Source of the DNA: Sulfurospirillum sp. 1612
GTDB taxonomy: Bacteria > Campylobacterota > Campylobacteria > Campylobacterales > Sulfurospirillaceae
NCBI RefSeq assembly: GCF_036556685.1
Contig: NZ_CP140614.1
Location: 124,001-188,000, forward strand
DNA length: 64,000 nt
Reading direction: 5' to 3'
Part shown: positions 1-6,795 of the stretch, piece after piece
How the letters are laid out: every line of letters begins with the position of its first letter
How positions within the stretch are numbered: the stretch's first letter is position 1
Notes under the pieces: generated by a model
What the model was told of the DNA's origin: nothing
The model's database searches: none
The model's input: only the letters and a program-made list of their open reading frames with translations
Position numbers and translations under genes: made by a program

Positions 1-21
1 ACGGCATTATGAAGCAAGAAG

Positions 22-61
22 CCCAATCGTCTAAACTTGTTTAGCGGTTGGGTAGTTCACT
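22..61 (+). repeat. 40-bp inverted repeat, left copy
   Basis: This 40-base block is the exact reverse complement of 1701-1740. Each copy is itself an imperfect palindrome. The arms CTAAAC and GTTTAG flank a central AA dinucleotide and are followed by outer arms CCCAA and TTGGG. That layout matches a serine-recombinase crossover site, with two half-sites about a 2-bp core. The recombinase stop codon (57-59) lies inside this copy. Confidence 0.9.
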
Positions 62-698
62 GGTTGACTGCCTTTTTTAGCACCGGATCATTCAAAATAA
101 AATATCTCAAACTTGTAATCGTTATTGGCTTTGGAAGCTGTGCATTAACAATCTTTAAGATACTTGCATATGAAAGATTAAGATTAAGATATTTTAAAAT
201 CTCATCTTTGAGTGGATCTAAAACTCTTTCCCGGTTGCGTGAACCTTTTGGTCGCCCAAGCATTTTGCCTTTTGCTTTGGCTGCAGCCAAACCTTGTTTT
301 GTACGTTCACTTATTATTTCTCGCTCTGTCTCTGCAAAATAACTATAGATAGAAAATAAAAGTTTTGAGAGAGAATTATTTTGATTTGTACTGAGTTCTG
401 GCTGATTCACAAAAATAAGATTCACTTTCTTCTGATTAAAAAATTCTATGAGATTTAAAATCTCTAGCATATTTCTACCAAGCCGGCTGAGCTCTGTAAC
501 AATGAGAGTATTACCTTCTTGCAGCTTGTTTTTCAAATCATCAATGAGTCGTTTTTTTTGATCTTTTTGTGATGATATTTCTATTTCGACAAATTCATCA
601 ACCAACATTTTATGAGATTGAGCATACTCTAATATTTTATGTTTTTGATTATTGAGGTTTTGGGTATCTGTTGATACCCTTATGTAACCGATTGTCAT
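57..698 (-). CDS. Serine recombinase (resolvase/invertase family)
   Basis: A 213-residue small serine recombinase. The N-terminal catalytic domain starts GYIRVSTDTQN, with the nucleophilic serine in RVST, and carries the conserved VTELSRLGRN helix and the YFAETEREIISERT region that leads to the long E helix. A GRPKGSRN linker follows, then a short helix-turn-helix-like tail to about residue 210. The length fits DNA invertases of the Mpi/Hin type and not large serine integrases. The start ATG overlaps the stop of the upstream gene (TAATG), so the two are translationally coupled. The stop codon lies in the left inverted repeat. Its likely substrates are the flanking 40-bp repeats; whether it inverts or excises is not determined. 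Confidence 0.9.
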   Translation of the reverse strand: MTIGYIRVSTDTQNLNNQKHKILEYAQSHKMLVDEFVEIEISSQKDQKKRLIDDLKNKLQEGNTLIVTELSRLGRNMLEILNLIEFFNQKKVNLIFVNQPELSTNQNNSLSKLLFSIYSYFAETEREIISERTKQGLAAAKAKGKMLGRPKGSRNRERVLDPLKDEILKYLNLNLSYASILKIVNAQLPKPITITSLRYFILNDPVLKKAVNQ

Positions 699-1330
699 TA
701 TTGTGAAATTCCAACAAAACCCAGAGGCCCTGGCACTAATATTGAATTTTTTGTTATAGAAACTGGTTTAGTGATATCGATTCGGTCTTCATCATAAAAA
801 ACGATTTTAATGTTATCTTTTTCTTTTGAGTATATTTCATTTTTCAATTCAATTTCCTTTTCCTTAACTATAGCCGTTTTGGTTAAGTTGCGCATATACT
901 TTGTTCCTTTTTGTTTGAACTTTCCAGTGATCATATAATAATCATCATTTTCCGAAAAATAACATTTTTCATTTTCAATAGGCTCATAATAAAATTCCCA
1001 AACAGTATTACGGGGCGCAGGCTTAATAATATTCATCGAGAAATTTCTTTCTTGTTGTAATTGAACAAGTTCCTCTAACAAAAAGGTTTTAAGAATATCT
1101 TGTTTTGTGCACTCTTTCCTTTGTAAAACGCCATTCTCATCTCTATAAATTTCAAAATACGCTCTTTTGTAAGCTTGTGAGATATAATATCCAGTCTCTT
1201 GAATATTAAATTCCAAGACTCCTCTTTCTTTTCCCCAGTGTCCATTCATAAAATTCAATTTTAATGATGGGTCCATAACCTTGCCAATCCATGTTTTTCT
1301 ACCTCTTTCGGCCATAAGATTAACTGTCAT
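698..1330 (-). CDS. Hypothetical protein of the recombinase cassette
   Basis: A 210-residue soluble protein that I do not recognise. It begins MTVNLMAERGRKTWIGKV and is rich in charged and aromatic residues, with no signal peptide, membrane segment or known motif visible. The start is supported by an AAGGAG sequence just upstream. It shares a TAATG overlap with the serine recombinase, so the two are coexpressed and travel together between the inverted repeats. It might be a recombination accessory factor or a cargo gene; nothing in the sequence decides this. Confidence 0.7.
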   Translation of the reverse strand: MTVNLMAERGRKTWIGKVMDPSLKLNFMNGHWGKERGVLEFNIQETGYYISQAYKRAYFEIYRDENGVLQRKECTKQDILKTFLLEELVQLQQERNFSMNIIKPAPRNTVWEFYYEPIENEKCYFSENDDYYMITGKFKQKGTKYMRNLTKTAIVKEKEIELKNEIYSKEKDNIKIVFYDEDRIDITKPVSITKNSILVPGPLGFVGISQ

Positions 1331-1700
1331 TTTCTTCTCCTTGAGTTTTTTTAGAGATTTTATACTCTTTATATATATTCAGAAAATTATTAATTTTTGC
1401 TAAAAAATATAAAAACCTTTTTTATCGAGTATATAAAATCAAAATAGAATATCAAAAGCTGGGGTTATTATATAATTTATAAAAATTGTTTAACGGCCGT
1501 TAATATATATTCTATGGAATCTATTATGAAAGATGATGATTAATTAATTAGCATTATTTAATGTGAGGGTAAAAATTCAAATTTGAGAAAATTAAATAGA
1601 ATGAGCATTTTTTGAAATTATCATAAACATCTAATATTTTATATTTCAATTTAGAGTTACTGTCCTATAATTTTAAGTAATTTATAATTACTACTGCGTA
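1331..1700. other. A+T-rich non-coding region with palindrome
   Basis: No convincing gene is seen. The left part must hold the minus-strand promoter for the recombinase pair: several TATAAA-like boxes lie at 1350-1440, framed by related inverted sequences GATTTTATACTC (about 1356-1367) and GAGTATATAAAATC (about 1427-1440). A perfect 14-bp palindrome, TTAACGGCCGTTAA, lies at 1490-1503 and could be an operator or recombination accessory site. The stretch 1741-1854 between the right repeat and the integrase stop holds nothing I can name. Confidence 0.4.
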
Positions 1701-1740
1701 AGTGAACTACCCAACCGCTAAACAAGTTTAGACGATTGGG
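1701..1740 (-). repeat. 40-bp inverted repeat, right copy
   Basis: Exact reverse complement of 22-61. It contains the same imperfect palindrome, with CTAAAC-AA-GTTTAG at its centre. The identity stops sharply at both ends, so the two copies are a recombined or functionally constrained pair and not part of a longer duplication. Confidence 0.9.
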
Positions 1741-1854
1741 ATTTCAGCTATCTAGTTATTAAATAGAATACAAAGTATTTTATTGAATAGTGTACGGATA
1801 TCCGGATAAGTTAGATAAGTCCTACTTTAGGAGTATTAAGGGAAGAGAGCTAAA

Positions 1855-3087
1855 CTACTTAAGAATATTTATAACCTCAAGTAGCGCATCTTCACTTTTA
1901 TCTGGGAAAAGAGTTTTTAGTTTTTCTAGCTTATCATTTTTCTTTATTTTATTTTCATCAAATACATCAAAAACCTTATCTAAAGTTTCTTTTACAGCTT
2001 GAATTTTAACATTGGAATATCTCTCTGTTATTTGCATATTTGAATGTCCTAATGTCTTGCTTATGGCTGCAAGAGAAACTCCCTCATTTACTGCGATAAA
2101 ACCAATAAGATGTCTTAAATCGTGTAGTCTGATTTTAACTTCCAATTCCTTTGTAATTTTATTCCAGTGGTGTCTTATGTCTTTGTATGGTTCTCCGTCC
2201 TCTTTTAAAAATATATATCCATTTTTTTGAATACCTATCTCCTCTAGCACTTGAATTTGTAATTCAGATAGCGGAAAAGCTTGCTTTTTTCTTGATTTGT
2301 TTTGCCAATCTTCTAAATAATAAAGCTTTTGAGATATGTTTATGTTTTCCCATTTTAGGTTTAAAACTTCACTTTTTCTACGCCCGTGTAGTAAAAATAT
2401 AAATATGCCTTTAATTGCTGGATTTTGATAATTTATAATAATATTATAAAGCTTTTGAGCATTTTCATCTTCAATGGTAAAGTATCTTTGGTTGTCAAAT
2501 TTTGGTATCTCTACATCTTTTGCAGGATTTATTTCACAATAGTCATTTTTTTTTGAATATTCAAATACTGGTGAGAGTATGTCTTTTACTGTTTTAACTG
2601 TTCTTGGAGCTTTACCTTTGTTCAAAAGAGTATTGACAATATTTTGAATTTTTTTCGTAGTAATATTATTGATTTTTAAATCACCTATTTCTTCTCTTAG
2701 GTGGGCATCATACGAATATTTAGTTCCAGTATAATGGTCCTGTGAAATAGAGTTTTTTTTATATTCAATATACTCATCAAAAATTTGATTTAGCGTTTTT
2801 GATGTGTCTTTGGCTTTAAAAGTTTTTTCAATTTGCTTTATTTTTCTTTGAGCAGATATTTCATCACATATTTTTTTAACAGTTTTTGTATTATTAGTAA
2901 TTGAGTATTGATCATATACAGATTTTTTACCCTCATAGAATCTTACGCAAATAGTGTAGGGTGGTTTAACTTTTTTTTGAATATCATTAACAGTAATTGC
3001 TTTTTGATTTGGAAATGCACAATTGCTATCTTGAAGATATAATCCAGTATAATTTGATATTTTAACGAGCTTCTCTAATAATGCCAT
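1855..3087 (-). CDS. Tyrosine recombinase / phage-type integrase
   Basis: A 410-residue site-specific tyrosine integrase. The first 90 residues form an arm-binding-like domain. A SAM-like core-binding domain follows at roughly 95-190 (LNQIFDEYIEYKK onward), then the catalytic domain to about 365. Catalytic signatures are visible: the first arginine in LLHGRRKSEVLNLKW, the HxxR box in RLHDLRHL, and the second histidine and tyrosine nucleophile in LGHSNMQITERYSN. A charged C-terminal tail of about 45 residues follows. The gene reads away from the tRNA-Leu fragment at 3232-3289, with repeated short motifs in between, as expected for an integrase beside its att site. It is likely functional, since all catalytic residues are present. 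Confidence 0.95.
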   Translation of the reverse strand: MALLEKLVKISNYTGLYLQDSNCAFPNQKAITVNDIQKKVKPPYTICVRFYEGKKSVYDQYSITNNTKTVKKICDEISAQRKIKQIEKTFKAKDTSKTLNQIFDEYIEYKKNSISQDHYTGTKYSYDAHLREEIGDLKINNITTKKIQNIVNTLLNKGKAPRTVKTVKDILSPVFEYSKKNDYCEINPAKDVEIPKFDNQRYFTIEDENAQKLYNIIINYQNPAIKGIFIFLLHGRRKSEVLNLKWENINISQKLYYLEDWQNKSRKKQAFPLSELQIQVLEEIGIQKNGYIFLKEDGEPYKDIRHHWNKITKELEVKIRLHDLRHLIGFIAVNEGVSLAAISKTLGHSNMQITERYSNVKIQAVKETLDKVFDVFDENKIKKNDKLEKLKTLFPDKSEDALLEVINILK

Positions 3088-3111
3088 TCATTCCCTTTCA
3101 AAAATGTGGTT

Positions 3112-3216
3112 GCGGTAATGGTAGCGGTAATTATAGATAAAACTTGATAAAAGAAAACTTGTAAGGTTTTATCAAAACCCCTAATAAAAGGGATTTGATA
3201 AGGTATGATAAGGTAT
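3112..3216. repeat. Short direct repeats between integrase and att site
   Basis: GCGGTAAT occurs twice in direct orientation (3112-3119, 3124-3131) and GATAAGGTAT twice in tandem (3197-3206, 3207-3216). TTGATAAAA and its inverse TTTTATCAA also occur around 3144-3175. Short repeats between a tyrosine integrase and its attachment core are typical arm-type binding sites for the integrase or an excisionase. The repeats are seen directly; the role is inferred. Confidence 0.4.
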
Positions 3217-3231
3217 GATTAATACTATGTT

Positions 3232-3289
3232 CTAGGCTTAGGATCTGGTGCTTCACGGCGTGGGAGTTCGAGTCTCTTCATCCGCACCA
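3232..3289 (+). other. Attachment site: 3' fragment of tRNA-Leu(UAG)
   Basis: The sequence folds as the 3' part of a class II tRNA. The anticodon arm is at 3232-3248, with loop CTTAGGA and anticodon TAG at 3239-3241. A variable arm follows, then the T arm GGGAG-TTCGAGT-CTCTT (3262-3278), the acceptor strand CATCCGC (3279-3285), discriminator A and encoded CCA (3287-3289). No D arm or 5' acceptor strand (expected GCGGATG) precedes it, so it is not a working gene. The match is cleanest from the anticodon loop to CCA, the usual crossover interval for tRNA-targeting integrases. Confidence 0.75.
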
Positions 3290-3549
3290 TCCCTTAAATA
3301 CGAACTTTCAATGACTTTAAACAAACTTTTAAAATTTTCCAAAAAATCTTTTTTACTACTTTTTTACTACAACTTTTTATTTATGTTTTTTTTCTTTGTC
3401 AATATCACACAAATCGAGAAGGTTTGATGGGAGCGAAAAAGCAGAGTTTGGCTGATGATAAAATCTAGTTTAACAACAACCAAACTCAAGTATCGATCAG
3501 GAATCGGGTCGCTTTATTTGGTAAATATTTTTATCCAATAATATTTAGA
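3290..3549. other. Non-coding region right of the att site
   Basis: About 260 bases between the tRNA fragment and the promoter of the repeat protein. There is no supported gene. It is A+T-rich up to about 3410, followed by a somewhat more G+C-rich stretch (3420-3520) that may be decayed coding sequence. I cannot assign it. Confidence 0.3.
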
Positions 3550-3555
3550 TATAAT
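3550..3555 (+). promoter_or_regulatory. -10 box for the MORN/Sel1 protein gene
   Basis: TATAAT at 3550-3555 lies 24 bases before the ATG at 3579, with a strong GGAGAGGA ribosome-binding site between (3565-3573). No good -35 hexamer is seen at the usual spacing, only a T-rich stretch, which is common for Campylobacterota housekeeping promoters. Confidence 0.4.
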
Positions 3556-3578
3556 TTAGAAAAGTGGAGAGGATTAAC

Positions 3579-5042
3579 ATGAAAAAAATAATTGTATTGT
3601 GTTTGGTTTTGGTTGCCTTTTTAAATGCTCAAGTTAAAAAAACTTATTATCCAACTGGTGAATTGAATACTGAAACCCCATTTAAAAATGGACAAAAAGA
3701 AGGTATTAAAAAAATATATTATGAAACGGGGGAGCTAAAAGCTGAAATTCCATTTAGAAATGGGAAAGAAGAAGGCATTCAAAAAGCCTATTATAAAAGT
3801 GGAAAATTGCTTCTTGAGGGAGCAAATTTAAAAGGAAAAGCTGAAGGTATCATTAGAATTTATTACGAAAATGGTAAATTACAAAGGGCACAATCATTTA
3901 AAAATGGGAAAGAAAATGGCGATTTGAAAGGCTATTACGAAACAGGAGAATTGCAATATATTACTCCATTTAAAAATGGGAAAAAAGAAGGTATTAAAAA
4001 ACAATATTATAAAACTGGTGTGTTAAAAGATGAAACCCCATATAAAAATGGAATAATAGAAGGTATAGAAAAGCAATATTTTCCAACTGGTAAAATAGAA
4101 TATCAAACCCTATATAAAAATGGAAAACCAGAAGGTGTTTCAAAAAAATACTATCCAACCGGTGAGGTAGAAATGGAAACTCCATATAAAAATGGAAAAC
4201 TAGAAGGTCTTGGGAGAATGTATTACCAAACCGGAGAATTAAAAGCGAAAGTTTCATTTAAAAATGGGCAAGAAGAAGGAATTGAAAGAATGTATTACCA
4301 AACCGGAGAATTACAATTGCTAATCCCATTTAAAAATGGAAAAGTGGAAGGTGTTGCAAAGGCATATTATCAAAACGGCAAATTGCGTGCGGAAACTCCA
4401 TATAAAAATGGAATAATAGAAGGTATTAAAAAAATATATTATGAAACGGGTGAGTTAGAGATGGAAGTTTGGTTGAAGCATGGGAAAGCTGTTAAAGGTT
4501 TTTTGTATTCGATACAAGGAAACAAAAGAGAAATGACTCCTGCTGATTTTGAGAATAGAAAAATACCATATGTTAATTTAATGAATGATGGTGTATCTGC
4601 ATATTCTAAAGGAAAGGTGAAAGAAGCTGCTGAACTTTTTAGCAAAGCATGCGATAATGGGAATATGCAAGGTTGTTTAGCTTTAGGGATTTTACTTGAT
4701 ACCGACAAAGGAATAAAACATAATAGGAAAAAAGCAGGCGAACTATATACTAAAGCATGCGATAGTGGAGTTTTGTATGCTTGTGGTTTATTGGGAACTC
4801 TATACGCCGCGGGCGATGGCGTAGAAAAAGATACAAACAAAGCAATAGAACTCTTTACTAAAGCATGTGATGGTGGAAATTCAGCTAGTTGTAATAATTT
4901 AGGAGTTTTATATGCTACCGGCGATGGTGTCAAAAAAGATATAAAAACTGCAATGGAACTTTTTACTAAAGCGTGTGATGATGGCGTGGACTTAGGATGT
5001 AAGAATTACCAGAGTATTAAATCAAAATCTATCACTCAATAA
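3579..5042 (+). CDS. Exported protein with YwqK/MORN-2 and HCP-type Sel1 repeats
   Basis: A 487-residue protein. The ATG at 3579 is preferred over an upstream GTG because it follows GGAGAGGA and starts the signal peptide MKKIIVLCLVLVAFLNA. Twelve tandem 24-residue repeats of the form YYxTGELxxETPFKNGxxEGI fill roughly residues 18-305 (MORN-2/YwqK type). After a linker, four Sel1-like repeats follow, each with a C-x7-C pair (ACDNGNMQGC, ACDSGVLYAC, ACDGGNSASC, ACDDGVDLGC), as in Helicobacter cysteine-rich proteins where the pair forms a disulfide. No catalytic domain is present. A periplasmic or secreted interaction scaffold is likely; the partner is unknown. Some DNA repeat units are nearly identical (around 3698-3730 and 4418-4450), so copy number may change by slippage or recombination. 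Confidence 0.88.
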   Translation: MKKIIVLCLVLVAFLNAQVKKTYYPTGELNTETPFKNGQKEGIKKIYYETGELKAEIPFRNGKEEGIQKAYYKSGKLLLEGANLKGKAEGIIRIYYENGKLQRAQSFKNGKENGDLKGYYETGELQYITPFKNGKKEGIKKQYYKTGVLKDETPYKNGIIEGIEKQYFPTGKIEYQTLYKNGKPEGVSKKYYPTGEVEMETPYKNGKLEGLGRMYYQTGELKAKVSFKNGQEEGIERMYYQTGELQLLIPFKNGKVEGVAKAYYQNGKLRAETPYKNGIIEGIKKIYYETGELEMEVWLKHGKAVKGFLYSIQGNKREMTPADFENRKIPYVNLMNDGVSAYSKGKVKEAAELFSKACDNGNMQGCLALGILLDTDKGIKHNRKKAGELYTKACDSGVLYACGLLGTLYAAGDGVEKDTNKAIELFTKACDGGNSASCNNLGVLYATGDGVKKDIKTAMELFTKACDDGVDLGCKNYQSIKSKSITQ

Positions 5043-5125
5043 CAAGTAGCTAGTGTAGCAAAAGAGGGTACCTAGAATATTTAGCAATTCTGAGTATGAA
5101 ATAGGGTTGACAGATCAGTGCATGA

Positions 5126-5498
5126 TATTGCCACCAATCATTTAGAAAGAGAGCTTGAGAAGTGATATTCCTGATATTTTAATACTGACTAAGGCAGCCA
5201 AAACTAGCCAATGCGGTTGCATAGCAACATTGCTGTGAATACACCAGCCTTTGAGCATACAAATATCCTCAAACAACACAGTTGATAATATTGCCATTGA
5301 GAGATTTTTTAGAACGCTAAAATGCGATGAGATCTATATCTACGAATACTCACCGATTCATGAACGATTTCATTCAGCACTTGGATATGAAAAATCAATG
5401 AATGTTTATCTTGGAGGAGTAGAGAAAAGTGCTTAGGCACTCAAATAGAGGTTAGAATATAATTTCTCAGAATATTGTCTTGACTTTTGGTGGCAGTA
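5126..5498 (+). mobile_element. Decayed insertion sequence
   Basis: TGCCACCAA at 5129-5137 is matched in inverse by TTGGTGGCA at 5487-5495, which may be the ends of an insertion sequence. Between them lies a broken transposase. Internal deletions have shortened the unit to under 0.4 kb. The ends are short, so the boundaries are tentative. Confidence 0.4.
5251..5436 (+). pseudogene. IS3-type transposase remnant
   Basis: The reading frame has DNIAIERFFRTLK followed by YEYSPIHERFHSALGYEK, which match the two conserved blocks at the C-terminal end of IS3-family OrfB transposases (the region of the catalytic glutamate and the HxxLGY box). The 25-30 residues that normally separate these blocks are mostly missing. 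No intact N-terminal part is found upstream, and the preceding 200 bases carry stops in all frames. The copy is inactive. Confidence 0.7.
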
Positions 5499-5503
5499 TA
5501 CGT

Positions 5504-5534
5504 ATATGTGGGAATATCCAAGATTCCCACATAT
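5504..5534 (-). terminator. Stem-loop after the CsgG-like gene
   Basis: ATATGTGGGAAT (5504-5515) pairs perfectly with ATTCCCACATAT (5523-5534) around a 7-base loop. It sits 4 bases past the stop of the minus-strand lipoprotein operon and probably ends that transcript. No long T-run follows, so efficiency is uncertain. Confidence 0.6.
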
Positions 5535-5538
5535 GGTG

Positions 5539-6792
5539 CTAGTCAAAGGGCAGAACCACACCACCGTTTGGTTTGATAGTGACATCTGTTTTTGCTTCGC
5601 CTTGATTTTCGATGATTTCTGATTTTTTTCTTCTTAAAATCATGCCTTTTGAGATATGACCATTTAAAGCTCTTGCATATGAAACTTTAGGATTAACCTT
5701 GGTAATTATAATTTCACCTGCCTTAATCTCTTCATATCCAAGGAATTCATGGGTATATGGATCTGTTAATCTTTTTCCTGTTTTGTATGCCTTAAAAACC
5801 TCTCCATTTTCCATATTGTCTCCACCTTCATTGACAATGATACTACTAGGCGTTACCATTATAACCTTTGGAGGATATATGTTGGCCAAAATATTATTGA
5901 GTATTGTTGAAGAAATATTTTGTGAAGCGTTTGCTACTATAGCCTCAGTCGTATTTTGAGCAATTGTAAAAGATTTAGATATGGTTTGACTCCATTTGAT
6001 TTGTTGAGTAGCCATCATGATAATACGATACGAGATAGTTGCATTACATGTAAGGTTTGGTGCCTGGGGCAAACCTATATTGTTGTGTTCTGCTATGTTT
6101 TCTATTGAAAAATTATTTATTTGTCCAATCAACAAATAATCAGCTCCTAATCTCTTACCAAGTTTCAACAATTCTTGCTTATTAGTATCACCTGAGAGGA
6201 TAAAGCTTTTTTCACTCTTATAATATTTACTATTTTCTCTATCTAAAACAGTAAATTTTCTAGCTTGAGTTATTTTTGTTATTAAAGCTTGTGTAAATCT
6301 TCTTGAAATCTCTTTTCCTGAAACATTGTTGCTTAGCACGACATAAGAATTTTTAAATTCAAACGGTATTATAGCAATTTTCCTTCGTTTGCTTGGATTT
6401 AATCCAGGTGCTTTATATTGTTTAAATTCTATTTTAAGCCCCACGTGCCATTCATTATCAATCTTTTCTGCGCTAGTGATACTATAATTTCTTATAAATC
6501 CACTCGTAGCTTCTCTTATAAGCTTTTGCGTATGTTCTGTAATTAATGCGCTATGCTTACTATCTCCATTAGTAGAAGAACCAGCCTCTTTTATGGCTTT
6601 AAGATACCCCTTCTTGGATTCAATTTTAACTCCGCTTGTCTGTTTTACTGCTTCGATGAGGCCATCTTTGATAGCATCTGCTCTACTACTTCCAACACCT
6701 TCTATACTTAGATATGTCACTTCTACTTTTCCAAATAAAGCTAAAGGGAGCAATGAAAATATAAAAATTATGAATAATTTTTGCATCCTCAT
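5539..6792 (-). CDS. CsgG/HfaB-family exported protein
   Basis: A 417-residue protein with an N-terminal signal peptide (KLFIIFIFSLLPLALFG). Residues about 25-125 include an LPP20/flagellar-assembly-like region (GVGSSRADAIKDGLIEAVKQ). From about 135, a CsgG-like domain begins RRKIAIIPFEF and continues through FTVLDRE and LGADYLLIGQI. CsgG relatives form or assist outer-membrane export pores, but this protein lacks a visible lipobox and no curli genes are nearby. It ends an operon with an LpoB-like lipoprotein, whose fold is related to this family. The role is probably in the envelope; curli export is not supported. An alternative ATG lies six bases downstream. Confidence 0.75.
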   Translation of the reverse strand: MRMQKLFIIFIFSLLPLALFGKVEVTYLSIEGVGSSRADAIKDGLIEAVKQTSGVKIESKKGYLKAIKEAGSSTNGDSKHSALITEHTQKLIREATSGFIRNYSITSAEKIDNEWHVGLKIEFKQYKAPGLNPSKRRKIAIIPFEFKNSYVVLSNNVSGKEISRRFTQALITKITQARKFTVLDRENSKYYKSEKSFILSGDTNKQELLKLGKRLGADYLLIGQINNFSIENIAEHNNIGLPQAPNLTCNATISYRIIMMATQQIKWSQTISKSFTIAQNTTEAIVANASQNISSTILNNILANIYPPKVIMVTPSSIIVNEGGDNMENGEVFKAYKTGKRLTDPYTHEFLGYEEIKAGEIIITKVNPKVSYARALNGHISKGMILRRKKSEIIENQGEAKTDVTIKPNGGVVLPFD

Positions 6793-6795
6793 TCC

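Larger units (their letters stand above)
22..1740. mobile_element. Serine-recombinase cassette bounded by inverted repeats
   Basis: A 1.7-kb unit holds a serine recombinase and one unknown gene between two perfect 40-bp inverted repeats. Inverted crossover sites next to an invertase-like recombinase suggest an invertible cassette. A small transposable unit is the alternative, but no target duplication is visible outside the repeats (bases before 22 and after 1740 differ). Which of the two applies is inference. Confidence 0.6.
1..3289. mobile_element. Right end of an integrated genomic island
   Basis: The stretch from the left window edge to the tRNA-Leu fragment at 3232-3289 reads as the right part of an integrative element. 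It holds a tyrosine integrase next to a tRNA 3' end, a recombinase cassette, and very A+T-rich spacers. The tRNA fragment points along the plus strand, so the intact tRNA-Leu and the other attachment site should lie left of the window. Island content beyond the recombinases cannot be seen. This is inference from family knowledge of tRNA-targeting integrases. Confidence 0.7.

Noticed and set aside
3420-3520. Possible transposase remnant right of the tRNA fragment
   Set aside because: No conserved transposase motif could be read in any frame.
3565-3578. Upstream GTG start for the MORN/Sel1 protein
   Set aside because: The GTG at 3564 overlaps the ribosome-binding site that serves the ATG at 3579, and the signal peptide begins at that ATG.
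3994-4257. Reverse-strand open frame across the MORN repeats
   Set aside because: It arises from the repeat periodicity and codon bias of the plus-strand gene; it has no ribosome-binding site and no recognisable domain.
3599-4470. Repeats as a CRISPR array
   Set aside because: The 72-base periodicity is in frame and encodes 24-residue protein repeats with diverged units and no unique spacers.
5539-6792. CsgG-like protein as a curli secretion pore
   Set aside because: No csgA, csgB, csgE or csgF gene is nearby, no lipobox is seen, and the gene belongs to an LpoB-type lipoprotein operon.
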